A DNA stretch of 63,658 nt from positions 1-63,658 of the forward strand of contig CAUZFZ010000044.1 in the NCBI GenBank assembly GCA_963579025.1, in the 5' to 3' direction. The position numbers and the translations under genes are program-made. Positions 16,622-27,300 of the stretch are shown here, in pieces (the first letter of the stretch is position 1; the number at the start of each line of letters is the position of its first letter). Origin of the DNA: CAUZFZ01 sp963579025. Lineage in GTDB: Bacteria; Planctomycetota; Planctomycetia; Planctomycetales; Planctomycetaceae. The notes under the pieces are model-generated. The model was not told the origin of the DNA. It did no database searches and saw nothing but the letters and a program-made list of their open reading frames with translations.

Positions 16622-19570
16622 ATGGTCGAGATTCGCAAAGCACCAGACGTTGCGAACGACCCAAAATTGTCGATGCTGGTTGATCGGCACAGCGAGCTGA
16701 TCACCGAACTCAGTCCTCAGAACGCGACGGCCGTCTGGGAGCGCGAACCGGACAGTCAGAACACGGTCGTCCGTCTGCAGATCAGCGACGCTTACGGTCG
16801 GGGCAGTCGCCTTCTGAATGTGGTCGACTTGATTGATCCTGACCGCATGCTGGTCCGAATCTCTCGGCTTGTGGGTGATCTGGTTTACCAGCACTGTGAG
16901 AACCTGAGCGACCCCGGCATACTGGCTCATCTCGCGAGTTTCACACCGGGCCGACTGTGTCGCCGGTTCACGCAACACGATCCACATATTCCGTTGCCAT
17001 CTTCAGACGATGTTCCATGCGCGTTGCTGTTTGCGGACATCTCGGGCTTTACGCGACTCACCGAACGTCTTGCCGCCAAAGGTCCAGTGGGTGCCGAAGA
17101 ACTGACAACGGCGCTGAACGATTACTTTGGCGAGCAGATTCGGATCGTTGGCGATTACGGCGGAGACGTACTCAAGTTTGCTGGCGATGCTCTTGTTGCA
17201 GTGTTTGAAGATCGCAAGCCCGGAGCCGACCTGCGTGATGCGGCGTCCCGTGCCGTGGCGGCCAGTCTCGACATACAGCGGAAAATGCGGAACTTCCCTG
17301 AAGTCCACGGAACGCAACTGTCGGTGAAAATCGTGCTGGTGGCTGGCCATCTGCGGATCATGCATCTGGGTGGTGTCTTCGGACGCTGCGAACTTCTGAT
17401 TGTCGGCGATCCGCTCAAAGAAGTTGGCACGGCCGACAAAGTCGCCAACTCGGGCGAGATCATTGCGTCGACTGATTTCTGGCGGCGGGTCGAATCTCTT
17501 GTGAACGGCACGGCAGTCGATGATTCCCACTATCGCGTTCAGTCGCTCCAGGGCACGGACGAGGAAGACTTCGCGACCTCGGGCATCAGCGGACAGCAGG
17601 AACTGGTCGAGGCCCCTTTCCGAGTCAGCTCCGTCGCAGCCATGCGAGGATATATCCCCGCAGCAATCTATGCGCAACTGGCGGCTGGACAGACAGACTG
17701 GCTCGGTGGGCTGCGTAAGGTCACCGTGTTGTTTGCCAACCTGCCGGGTTTCGACAGAAATACGCCGCTGCAGGACGCCCAGCAGTTGATGGTTGCGCTG
17801 CAGCGAACCGTGTATCGCTTCGAGGGCAGCCTCAACAAGATGAGTGTCGACGACAAAGGCGTGTCGATGCTGGCCGGATTCGGTCTGCCACCGGTCACTC
17901 ACGAAGACGATGCGGCCCGCGCGGTTGGATGTGCTGAAGCCCTGCATGAGTGCATCACGGAACTGGGCTGGTCGTGTTCAATCGGCGTTGCCACGGGACG
18001 CATCTTCTGCGGCGTCTATGGGAACAATCAGCGCCGTGAGTACACCATGATCGGCGATACGGTGAACACGTCCGCGCGGCTCATGCAGGCGGCGAAGGGT
18101 CACATCCTGTGTGAACAGGTCACGTGGCGTGAAGCGGAATCGCGATTTGAATTCGAGGCGTTGGAACCAATCCGGATGAAAGGCAAGAGTGAGCCGGTCG
18201 CAAGTTACCGGCCCCTCGCGAAACGCACGCAGCACTCATATCAGGCGCAGGAACGGATCACCGTTATCGGGCGCGGAGACGAGCGACGACTGTTTCACGA
18301 GCAGCTTGAGAAGCTCACCGAATCTCGCGCGGGCTGCGTCCTGTTCGTTGAAGGAGAAGCCGGCGTTGGGAAAACGCACCTGGTGGATTACTTTGAGCAG
18401 GCAGCGGAAGACGCCGGATGCCGTGTGTTCTACGAAGGTGGCGACACCATTGAACGCTCGACTCCCTGGTTTGCATGGCGGTCAGTGATCACCGGAGTCA
18501 TCGGTGTTGAGGACGAGCGACTGGAGCCCGACGAGCTGACCCGAGCGATCCGTGATCGATTCGATCTGTCGGAAGAATTCATGCGATTGGCTCCGCTGCT
18601 GTCATCCGTGCTGCCAGTCACATGGCCCGACAACGACTTGACCGCTCAGATGACGGGTGCGGTTCGGGCCAGCAATGTCGATGACTTACTCACGGAGTTG
18701 ATTACTCAGGCAGCGCAACGGGAACCGCTCGTCATCTCTCTGGAAGATGTTCACTGGTTCGATCCGGCGTCACTGGCATTGCTACGCAAGCTGGCGTCGC
18801 GACTTGCCCCGATCATGATCATCGCCGACGCAAGATCGATGAAGCCACCCATTCCGCGCGACATCGAATTGCTGCTGAAAATGCCGACCACAAGTCATCT
18901 GGAACTCGACGTCCTCTCCCCGGAAGAGGCCGTGCAAATGGCACGGCACCTGCTGGATGCCGATTCTCTTCCTCCACCTGTCGAGCGCATGCTGCATGAG
19001 CGAACGAAGGGTAACCCCCTCTTCCTTGAGGCGCTCACCTTCACGCTACGCGACTCAGGCACGCTTGAAGTCGTGAACGGCACTGGTCGGCTCATCGGCG
19101 ATCTGCACGAGTTCACGCGGCAGCAGGCCGCCGATTCGCTTGCCGGAACCATCGTCAGGCGCATCGACAGTCTGCCGGCTTCCGAACAGTTGACCGTCAA
19201 GGTCGCGAGCGTGATCGGCTACGACTTTTCTTATGACATGCTCCATGACATTTTCCCGGTCGAGCATGAACGGGCGGAAATTCGAGACTGCCTCGATTCA
19301 CTCAGTGAGAAACAGATTGTTCATACATCCGAGGACCATGTAGAGCACGAGTATTCGTTTCGTCACCAGACGCTGCGCGACGTCGCTTATAACATCATGC
19401 TGAAAAAGCATCGCGTCGAATTACATGCAGCCATCGGTGCGTGGATCGAGGAAAAGCACGATGAAGAACTTGAATCTCACTATCCACTTCTGGCCGAGCA
19501 TTGGCGGCTGGCTGGTGACTTGACGCGTGCCGCCGACTACGCGGCTCGTCAAGCCGACAGATCGCAATGA
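16622..19570 (+). CDS. soluble-adenylyl-cyclase-like protein, two cyclase domains plus AAA ATPase
   Basis: A 982-residue protein with the order of animal soluble adenylyl cyclase. The first class III cyclase domain (about 130-290) has both metal Asp regions (FADISGF and KFAGDALVAVF). The second (about 360-530) has FANLPGF, with Asn in place of the first Asp, but keeps YTMIGDTVNTSARL. This is the expected active/degenerate pair forming one catalytic site. An ATPase domain follows (Walker A GEAGVGKT at about 575, SLEDVHWFD). It probably makes cAMP from ATP. The protein stops at AADYAARQADRSQ, where relatives usually continue into TPR-like helices, so the C-terminus looks shortened. No strong ribosome site precedes the ATG at 16622. 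Confidence 0.87.
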   Translation: MVEIRKAPDVANDPKLSMLVDRHSELITELSPQNATAVWEREPDSQNTVVRLQISDAYGRGSRLLNVVDLIDPDRMLVRISRLVGDLVYQHCENLSDPGILAHLASFTPGRLCRRFTQHDPHIPLPSSDDVPCALLFADISGFTRLTERLAAKGPVGAEELTTALNDYFGEQIRIVGDYGGDVLKFAGDALVAVFEDRKPGADLRDAASRAVAASLDIQRKMRNFPEVHGTQLSVKIVLVAGHLRIMHLGGVFGRCELLIVGDPLKEVGTADKVANSGEIIASTDFWRRVESLVNGTAVDDSHYRVQSLQGTDEEDFATSGISGQQELVEAPFRVSSVAAMRGYIPAAIYAQLAAGQTDWLGGLRKVTVLFANLPGFDRNTPLQDAQQLMVALQRTVYRFEGSLNKMSVDDKGVSMLAGFGLPPVTHEDDAARAVGCAEALHECITELGWSCSIGVATGRIFCGVYGNNQRREYTMIGDTVNTSARLMQAAKGHILCEQVTWREAESRFEFEALEPIRMKGKSEPVASYRPLAKRTQHSYQAQERITVIGRGDERRLFHEQLEKLTESRAGCVLFVEGEAGVGKTHLVDYFEQAAEDAGCRVFYEGGDTIERSTPWFAWRSVITGVIGVEDERLEPDELTRAIRDRFDLSEEFMRLAPLLSSVLPVTWPDNDLTAQMTGAVRASNVDDLLTELITQAAQREPLVISLEDVHWFDPASLALLRKLASRLAPIMIIADARSMKPPIPRDIELLLKMPTTSHLELDVLSPEEAVQMARHLLDADSLPPPVERMLHERTKGNPLFLEALTFTLRDSGTLEVVNGTGRLIGDLHEFTRQQAADSLAGTIVRRIDSLPASEQLTVKVASVIGYDFSYDMLHDIFPVEHERAEIRDCLDSLSEKQIVHTSEDHVEHEYSFRHQTLRDVAYNIMLKKHRVELHAAIGAWIEEKHDEELESHYPLLAEHWRLAGDLTRAADYAARQADRSQ

Positions 19571-19656
19571 ATGACAATCAGTACACATGACGATAACGGC
19601 GGACGAGTCAGCAGAGTCTGACCCGAACGAAGCCCCAACGCATTCACACTGATCAC

Positions 19657-20118
19657 ATGGAGAACGTAGTTAAAATGCAATTCGCATACGCCCTGTTGGA
19701 CCCGGCCGTCGAAGCAACGGCAGGCACGGAACTGACTTTTTTCTCTCTGGACCCCCTGATGCACGCCGTGGCTGGTGTCATTGGTGTGGTTGGAGTGTCG
19801 GTCATCGTGTGGGGCGTTCTGATTGGTCTCTGGCGGTTGATTCGCCTTGAACAAGTCACGTTCCGCGGTGGAGACGCAGAAGAGCTCCGTTCTTCACTGC
19901 GACACATCCTGGGTTTCTATTTGCTGCTGGGACTTGAGTTCCTGGTGGCCGCCGACATTGTGGAGTCGATTCTCGCTCCCGACCTGGAGCATCTGGGTGT
20001 GCTCGGTGCCATCGTCGTCATCCGGACGGTGATCAGCTTCAGCCTGAACTGGGAACTCCACCAGGAGAAGAAGGCGGAGGCAGAGCTCAAGGCTGGCGGA
20101 GCGGACGGGACTGATTAG
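19657..20118 (+). CDS. DUF1622-family membrane protein
   Basis: A 153-residue protein with three predicted membrane helices (about 30-55, 82-102, 110-130). The middle segment LLGLEFLVAADIVESIL and the following VIRTVISFSLNWEL match the DUF1622 family, whose function is unknown. It lies 86 bp after the cyclase gene on the same strand and may be cotranscribed. An in-frame ATG at 19675 with GGAG upstream is an alternative start. Confidence 0.75.
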   Translation: MENVVKMQFAYALLDPAVEATAGTELTFFSLDPLMHAVAGVIGVVGVSVIVWGVLIGLWRLIRLEQVTFRGGDAEELRSSLRHILGFYLLLGLEFLVAADIVESILAPDLEHLGVLGAIVVIRTVISFSLNWELHQEKKAEAELKAGGADGTD

Positions 20119-20164
20119 CTCGGAGTCGACCGCACGGTGCGAGCAGTTTGTGATCGGTCAGCGT

Positions 20165-21883
20165 TTAGAATTTCACGAGCATTTCGACGCGGGCGCCGTC
20201 GTGCAGGCGCTGGCTTTCCTGCTTGCCGATAAATGCGTCCAGAATCCAGACGGTGTGCTGTCCGCAGGCCTGCTGATAGCGGAAGCCGCCGGCGATGACG
20301 CCATCGTTGGCCTGCTTCGTGTCGGATCGTCCGCCCAGCTCGAACGTGACCTGGCTGCGCGTTCCGTCCAACAGAATCTGATAGCCGAGTGCTCCGCCGG
20401 CGGAATCGGCTACCTCGTTAAAGATTGGCGTGTCGAACCGACCGAGTCCCGCATGAGCCCACAGGATGCCGATGCCGTCACCGAGTGGGCCACCCTGTAG
20501 CGGGCCGCGGGCTGCTGATGTGAACTGATCGATGCCCCAGAAACTGTTGAGGTAGATGACATCGAGGCCGCCGTGTGGCGTCCATGAAAGACGCGACACG
20601 AGGAGTTCACCCTGCCCGGCCGTTGAGGTTTCGTTTTCCGTCGGGTGCGAACCGAGAATGTGGAACGACGTATTGTATTGGTTGTGGTACCCGTGCAGTC
20701 GCTGAATGCCGCTCAAGCCCCACACCACCATGTTGCCAACGCCGTTGTTGTCAGTCTCGACATAAACCACGTCCGCATTAACCGTGCTCGCGAAGAAGTC
20801 GCTTTCCGTCAGCAGGGCGAACAACCTGCCGTTGCGATCAAAGACGGGGCCACCGGGTGCCAGGTCGTGACGGCTGACACGATTCCAGGCAAACACACCA
20901 GTCATTCTCAGATTCAGGTTGCCGTTTCCGCTGAGTGTGTTGCGCGTGACCGTCACGGCATCCAGCATGTCCTCGTTGATGATCAGTCCCTGCTGCGCGA
21001 GCAACGGCTGACGTCCAACGGTGAAACCGTAATCAAGCTGCTGCTGGTCCAGGACATCCAGATGGGGGAAGAGTTCACCAAAGTCACCTTCGAAGAACAG
21101 CGTGTTGATGTCGTTGTTCCAGCCGTCCCGCTTGTCACCGTTCTGGAAGTCATAGCTGTTGAATTCGCGGGTGAGTTTCTGATTCGGCTGATGAATTTCT
21201 TCATCGACAGGGCGGATTCCCAGAACGATGCGCTCGGTGCCGGTCAAATTGGCCTGAGCAAACAGGTTCAAACTGTGTGCAAGCTCGGCGAAGTTCAGAT
21301 TCTCCTGGCTGCGATAGGCCGCATGGGCTCGATACGAACCGAACAACCAGACTGACGGACGCCAGACCGCTCCTGAAGGCAAAACAATTTCTTCACCCAG
21401 TGGACCAGGTTTCAGAAATTGTTCGTTGTATTCAAAGACAAGGTCCGGTCGCGCCGGAGTGTCCACAATCCCCAGCGGGACGTCGGACAGATCGGTTTCA
21501 AAGTGAAAATGTTCGCCGGAGAAGAGCCCTTCGCCGATGGCAACGAGTGGTTCGTGCGACGACTCGATCGCGTCCGTGAATGATTCCACGAATTCCCAGT
21601 ACCACGGGGCATGCTCCGGCGGTGGATACCAGCCGAATTCGTCGGCGTACAGGTGCCCCATGTAGTCACCGTGCCCATCGTCGGCACGTTGAGCTGTGGC
21701 CGTTGTCTCTGCGCCAGATTCGTCGTACGACATTGCCAGGTCCGCGATCGTGACAACCCCGAATGCGGGCGCACTCTGCAATGCAACCGATCCACTGTCC
21801 GGTTCTCCAGCCTGTGTCCGACTTCCGGTCACCAGGCAGGCAGCAATGGTCGCGATCTTGACCCAACCGGGTTTCAACAACAT
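20165..21883 (-). CDS. outer-membrane beta-barrel protein
   Basis: A 572-residue exported protein. It has a signal peptide (about 1-25, ending TQA), then a region rich in aromatic residues and alternating strands (for example LNLRMTGVFAWNRV, LDVIYLNSFW, RSQVTFELGG), and it ends VEMLVKF with a terminal Phe. That terminal residue and strand pattern are typical of outer-membrane barrels inserted by BamA. It lies 64 bp downstream of the pentaheme cytochrome gene on the same strand, so the two are probably made together. A porin-like role in electron or solute passage is inferred from this pairing. I recognise no named family. Confidence 0.6.
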   Translation of the reverse strand: MLLKPGWVKIATIAACLVTGSRTQAGEPDSGSVALQSAPAFGVVTIADLAMSYDESGAETTATAQRADDGHGDYMGHLYADEFGWYPPPEHAPWYWEFVESFTDAIESSHEPLVAIGEGLFSGEHFHFETDLSDVPLGIVDTPARPDLVFEYNEQFLKPGPLGEEIVLPSGAVWRPSVWLFGSYRAHAAYRSQENLNFAELAHSLNLFAQANLTGTERIVLGIRPVDEEIHQPNQKLTREFNSYDFQNGDKRDGWNNDINTLFFEGDFGELFPHLDVLDQQQLDYGFTVGRQPLLAQQGLIINEDMLDAVTVTRNTLSGNGNLNLRMTGVFAWNRVSRHDLAPGGPVFDRNGRLFALLTESDFFASTVNADVVYVETDNNGVGNMVVWGLSGIQRLHGYHNQYNTSFHILGSHPTENETSTAGQGELLVSRLSWTPHGGLDVIYLNSFWGIDQFTSAARGPLQGGPLGDGIGILWAHAGLGRFDTPIFNEVADSAGGALGYQILLDGTRSQVTFELGGRSDTKQANDGVIAGGFRYQQACGQHTVWILDAFIGKQESQRLHDGARVEMLVKF

Positions 21884-21947
21884 GGCTCAGCTTTTCTGAT
21901 TCGCGTGAATGGCGATGACGCAGATGGTGATATTCCGGGGTTAACCG

Positions 21948-23858
21948 TCAGCGCGTGTGGATGTTGAAAGTGGCTTCTTCGTGGTACAGGACGAACGAAC
22001 CTTCCACGACGCGTCTGGCCACTTCTCTGGCCGTCAGACCGTAGTCAAAACCAGCGATCGAGATGCGGTGGATGAGATTGACTGGCACCGTCTGAGCCCG
22101 CAGCGTCGCGCTGACGTGATACGGTCCGTTGCCAGACAGGTACTCTGATTTGACGTGGTACTTCGCCCAGCGGTGACCGCCGATTTCGAGGTTCTGCTTA
22201 TGCTTGCGCGTACCGAGTGGTCGACCCAGCACGTTCATCGGACGCGTCAGGGGACGCAGAAACGGCAGGGGATCGGGTGAGTAGTTGATAGGCAGAATCT
22301 GTTCGCGCTCACCGCCGCGGATGTTGCGAGTGATGAATCGGGACTGCAGTGTGAAGACTTGGTGGTCGGCTGGCAGCACACCGTTGTGGACGTAAAACGA
22401 ATGAGCGTCGCGGATGTCTCCGTTCGGATCGAGATCGCCCGAACGGAACAGCATTTTGCCGGTGTCGTCCCACACGCGGATGTCCAGATAGACCAGACGG
22501 TCGGCGTCGAATCCCGTGGGCACGCCGTGGCCAGTCGTCCCGTTCCACACCTTCAGCTTGAAATGCAGTCCGTCGCGATCGCAGTGCGGATCGCAGATTT
22601 CGCTCATTTTGTAACCGGCCTGCAGGAGCTGAGTGGCCTGGACGCGGTATTCGGCCAGCAACTTGAACTGATCGTCCAGAATGCGTCGGGCGTCGACGCG
22701 ACGCTCCTGGCCCATCCAGCCACCCCAGTGATCGGGGAACTTGTAACCCTTCGGGATATTCATCTCGAATTCGTCCGTGCCCCATTTGGCATCGACGTTG
22801 AATTCAAACCACTCACGTGTGGTTGCCAGTCCGAAATCGAGCTCACCCGAGTCCTCCTCACGGATCGCATCCGGGTGGTGCGGAAACACGCCGGGGTGAA
22901 GGATGGAATAATCCGGGCCGGCCATCATGTGGTTGGTACGGCGACGTGAGGGCGTGTACCTGTTGCCCACAAGCGCGATCGGGCCATGATCAAAACCACC
23001 CTTCTGGCCGGGGACTTTGCCCATGTGGCAATCCTGGCAGGTGGTGCATTCTTCTTTGGCCGCGGGACCGGCCTTGTATTCGCTGAAGAGGTCTTCAAGG
23101 CGGAAGCCGTTTGGACCGAACACGTCGTGGCAGGTTCCACAGAATCCAGGAGTCGACATCTGAAAGAACGGGACGACGTCGTCATGCACTTCACGTCCCC
23201 GAATACTCTTATCCGGTTGCGTCTTCAGCACACCGTACTGATGAGGGTCGGCCAGAACCTGTTGCAGCATTTCATCGCCGAGCGGTCCGTAAACCGGATC
23301 GCCCAGTCCGCCGCGGATCAGCTTCCGACGTCCGGAACCCTTGCCGTAGGCCTGATTAATCCGGTGGCAGCCAATGCACGTGACGCCTTCGCGCGCAACG
23401 GGGTGCCGGTCGAAGTTGGTCATCGTGGTCGGTTCGCTGCGATCCATGCCAACGGGCGTGTGGCAGCGGATGCAGAAGTCCCCGTTCGTGCCGTTGGTCA
23501 GAATTTTGACCGCGTTCTGCATGCAGTTGAAGATGGGGCTCAACTGCGCGTAGGCATGCGGCGAAACAGACCATTCCCGGTAATGCTGCGGGTGGCACGT
23601 GCCACACTTCTTCGCACTCGGATAGGGGTCGTCTTTCATCAGGGCTGCATGCGCTTCGTCTGCACAGTACTGCAGTACCTCTTCCTGCTCCCACGAAAGA
23701 TTCTCGATAACGACTCGTCCTGCCACGCTCGGCTCGCTGGCTTCCTGGGCATCAACCTTCGTGTGGAGCAGCACTAGCGCCAACAGGCTGACGGTACCGA
23801 CAGTTTGCCGAACTGTGACGCAGCCGTCGGGCAGATACTGCTCCATTGGTCGTTTCAT
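21948..23858 (-). CDS. secreted multihaem cytochrome c
   Basis: A 636-residue protein with a signal peptide (about 1-37) and five CxxCH haem motifs: CGTCH at 85-89, CIRCH at 129-133, CIGCH at 161-165, CGTCH at 240-244 and CQDCH at 274-278. The spacing resembles the cytochrome c554-like multihaem group, with distal His residues nearby. The C-terminal half (about 330-636) has no haem motif and appears strand-rich. It should carry electrons in the periplasm or at the cell surface. Its downstream neighbour is an outer-membrane barrel, which raises a possible electron conduit. ATG 23858 gives a full signal peptide. Confidence 0.85.
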   Translation of the reverse strand: MKRPMEQYLPDGCVTVRQTVGTVSLLALVLLHTKVDAQEASEPSVAGRVVIENLSWEQEEVLQYCADEAHAALMKDDPYPSAKKCGTCHPQHYREWSVSPHAYAQLSPIFNCMQNAVKILTNGTNGDFCIRCHTPVGMDRSEPTTMTNFDRHPVAREGVTCIGCHRINQAYGKGSGRRKLIRGGLGDPVYGPLGDEMLQQVLADPHQYGVLKTQPDKSIRGREVHDDVVPFFQMSTPGFCGTCHDVFGPNGFRLEDLFSEYKAGPAAKEECTTCQDCHMGKVPGQKGGFDHGPIALVGNRYTPSRRRTNHMMAGPDYSILHPGVFPHHPDAIREEDSGELDFGLATTREWFEFNVDAKWGTDEFEMNIPKGYKFPDHWGGWMGQERRVDARRILDDQFKLLAEYRVQATQLLQAGYKMSEICDPHCDRDGLHFKLKVWNGTTGHGVPTGFDADRLVYLDIRVWDDTGKMLFRSGDLDPNGDIRDAHSFYVHNGVLPADHQVFTLQSRFITRNIRGGEREQILPINYSPDPLPFLRPLTRPMNVLGRPLGTRKHKQNLEIGGHRWAKYHVKSEYLSGNGPYHVSATLRAQTVPVNLIHRISIAGFDYGLTAREVARRVVEGSFVLYHEEATFNIHTR

Positions 23859-24329
23859 CGTCCGTCCCTCAAACAGGCCGAGTCTGTGTGTGTGGATTGC
23901 TCCGTTTTTACAGATCGTTCAGTTGGCGCCTGACAGTCCTGTGGATCTGGTTCTGAGGGAAATACCGATGGCACGTTGGAGAGGCGTGTAGCGGTTACAC
24001 CAATTCTGCGGCGTTTACGGACGTGCGGCCGGTCCTAAAAGCGAGCCTGGGAGATGCAGATGGCTGCAGCCAGAGCTTGAATCGAAATCACGGAATCTCG
24101 AAAAAACGCTGAGATTGGGATCCACGCGCGGAATTCCGCCATCGTGGCCCAACGACTTCCGGTGCTCGTTGCAACACGCGGGCTTGATACGAGTAGCCGC
24201 ATGGCGCGCAGAAATGCGAGCAGCGCAGTACGATCATCTCGAAAGAATTCGCAGCCCGGCACACTCGCGGGCTGCTCGTCGGCAATCCGAATACGCGTTT
24301 CGCTGGATCCCGCAACAGAGGCAGGTCCC
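23859..24329. other. divergent intergenic region without a recognised gene
   Basis: About 470 bp between the multihaem cytochrome gene (minus) and the PSD1 gene (plus). Open frames here, including the in-frame extension of the PSD1 gene up to 24144, lack protein-like composition. Promoters for both genes must lie here, but I cannot place them with confidence. Confidence 0.4.
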
Positions 24330-27300
24330 ATGACATCTCATCTCGGGCAAAGTCGACTCGCGCTTGCCCTTCTTCTTTTGGCTGTCGTCGCCCAGCGGTC
24401 TTTGGCCGACGACGATGTCTATGTCTCGAAGATCAAGCCGGTATTGAAGGCACGCTGTTTTGCCTGTCATGGAGCGCTCAAACAGGAATCCGGACTGAGG
24501 CTCGATACGGCGGCGCTCATCCTGAAAGGTGGCGAGGGCGGTTCTGTGGTCAGGTCGGGCAGTCCGGCTGACAGCGAACTGATCACTCGAATCTCGACAG
24601 ACGACATGTCGCTGCGGATGCCACCGGAAGGTCATGCACTGACGCGCGAAGAAATCGCAGCCATCACAGCGTGGATTCGCGACGGCGCGAAAGCTCCGCC
24701 GCAGGAAGCACCGGAAGAAGATCCGCGCGACCACTGGGCCTTCCGGATCCCATTGCGAGGGGAGTTGCCCGCAGGCTCAACATCACCAGGTCAGAATCCA
24801 ATCGATGCGTTTATTAATGCGGCTCAGGCACAGCACGGCTTGAAGCCCGTTGGCCCGGTCGCGAAGTCTCTGCTGTTGCGTCGTGTGTACCTGGACCTGA
24901 TCGGACTGCCGCCAACGCGGGCGCAACTGCAGGCGTTTCTCAAGGACGAAAGTCCCGCGGCCTGGGACCGGGTTGTCTCCGATCTGCTCGACAGTCCGCA
25001 CTATGGAGAACGCTGGGGCCGACACTGGATGGACGTGTGGCGTTACACCGACTGGTTCGGCCTGGGCAAGCAGTTGCGGTACAGCCAGAAGCACATCTGG
25101 CACTGGCGGGACTGGATCGTCGAGTCGCTGAACGATGACAAGGGCTACGACCGCATGATCACGGAAATGCTGGCCGCTGACGAATTAGCTCCGACCGACC
25201 CGGACACGCTCCGCGCGACCGGTTTTCTGGCCCGCAACTATTTCCTGTTCAACCGGACGACCTGGCTGGACAACACGATCGAGCACACGTCGAAGGCGTT
25301 TCTCGGCCTGACGACGAACTGCTGCAAGTGTCACGATCACAAATACGACCCGCTGTCTCAGGTCGACTATTACAGCATGCGGGCGTTCTTCGAGCCGCAC
25401 CAGGTGCGACTCGACTCGGTGCCTGGTCAAATCGATCTGGAGATGGACGGCCTGCCCCGTGTGTTTGACGCGCATCCGGAAACGCCGACATATCTGCACA
25501 TCCGCGGCAACGAAAAAGAACCGGACAAGAGTCGCGTCATCACACCGGCAGTTCCGGCGCTGCTGACATTCGAGCAACTGCCGATCAAACCAGTGACACT
25601 TCCCGCGCAGGCCCATCGTCCGGCTTTACGTCCATTCGTTCTCAATGATCACCTCGCCCTTGCGCAGCGTGAGATCGAGACAGCGCGGCAGAAGGTTACA
25701 GGACTAACGAAACAACTCGCCGAGTCGAAAGGTCGTCCCGCGCCAAAAGAGTCGTCTGGGGCCGGCAAGCTGTTTCTGGGCGACAGTTTTGACGCGGAGC
25801 AGCCCATTGAGTGGGAGTCAGGTCCAGGTGAGTGGAAGTACAAGTCGGGACACCTCGTGCAGACGCAGGTGGGTGCCACGCGTCGATACTTCCGCACGCG
25901 AGACGAGCACCCGCAGGACTTCGAAGTCGTAGTCAAGTTCCGCACAACTGGCGGCGACAAGTGGAAGTCGGTCGGTCTGGCATTCGATGTGGCCGGAGCC
26001 AATGAGAAGATCGTTTACCTGAGCGCAGTCAATGGCGGATCGAAGTTGCAGATCTCGTACAAGACGGGCGCGGCCCAACAGTACCCCGATGGAGGCAAAC
26101 AGGATCGGCCGGTGCTGCTCAATGAGTGGTACGTTCTGAAACTCGCCATTCGTGGGCCACTGATGAATGTCTCGGTCGACGGCAAACATGCTCTTGCGTT
26201 CCGACTTCCGGTCAAGCGGGAACGGGGCCGATTTGACTTAATCGCGTTCGACGCAGCCGTCGAGTTTGACTCGATCGAAATCCGATCGCTGCCGGCTGAC
26301 GCGTTGCTGGTCGAAGCGGGCAAGCCTGCGAAATCACTGACGCCAGCCGAGATCGAACCTCAACTGGTCGCCGCGCGAGCGTCGCTTGCGGCAGCAGAAC
26401 TGAAGCCGGCCAAGCTCCGGGCCGCGTTTGCTGCTGACGTCGCGAAGCTCGCCATGCCCCCCGCCGATAATGCGGGCGATCTTGTGGGCGCGGCTGCGAA
26501 AGCCGCCCGGTTGCATGAACTGGCAACGGCTCAGGCAGCGGTCGCTCAGGCGGAAGTCACGCTGCTGACAGCCGACGAAAAAACGAAGGCCAAAGCCAGC
26601 AGCGGTCTGGCAGCCGCAAAGAAGAATGTCGACGCCGCTCGTAAGAAAGTGGATGCACCGGGTGAAGCCTACACATCGCTGCGAGCATCACTGAAGGCGC
26701 TCGAAGGTCCGGCCGAGTCGGATGCCGCGCGGCGCAGTCCTTATCCCAATTCCAGCACAGGGCGGCGCACTGCGCTGGCCCGCTGGATCACCGATCGCCG
26801 TAATCCGTTGACGGCGCGCGTCGCTGTGAACCACATCTGGATGCGCCATTTTGGTCAGCCGCTGGTCGATCCCGTGACGGACTTCGGTCGCCGCACGAAA
26901 GCGCCGCCAATGCAGAACCTGCTGGACTGGCTGGCCGTCGAGTTGGTCGAGAACGGTTGGAACATGAAGCATCTGCACCGGCTTATCGTCACGTCTGAAG
27001 CTTATCGTCTTTCCACATCCACTCTGCAGGCCGACGCTGCAACGCGCGAGGCGGACCCGCAGAACCAGTACTACTGGCGACGACGGGCGGTGCGGATGGA
27101 ATCGCAGATTCTGCGCGACAGCGTGCTGCATCTGGCCGGGAAACTCGATCTGAAACTCGGCGGACCGACAATCGGTGCCGGCAACGCCACTGCGAATCGT
27201 CGCAGCATTTACTTCGCTCACTCGCGCGATGACAAGAATTCGTTTCTGTCCATGTTCGACGATGCAGACATCATCCGTTGCTATCGACGTCAGGAGAGCA

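Noticed and set aside
16486..16683. Cysteine-rich small frame (CDCENCGQSLCFCCGC)
   Set aside because: It overlaps the cyclase start, has no ribosome site, and the cysteines arise from TGT-rich DNA; a real small metal-binding protein is not excluded but unsupported.
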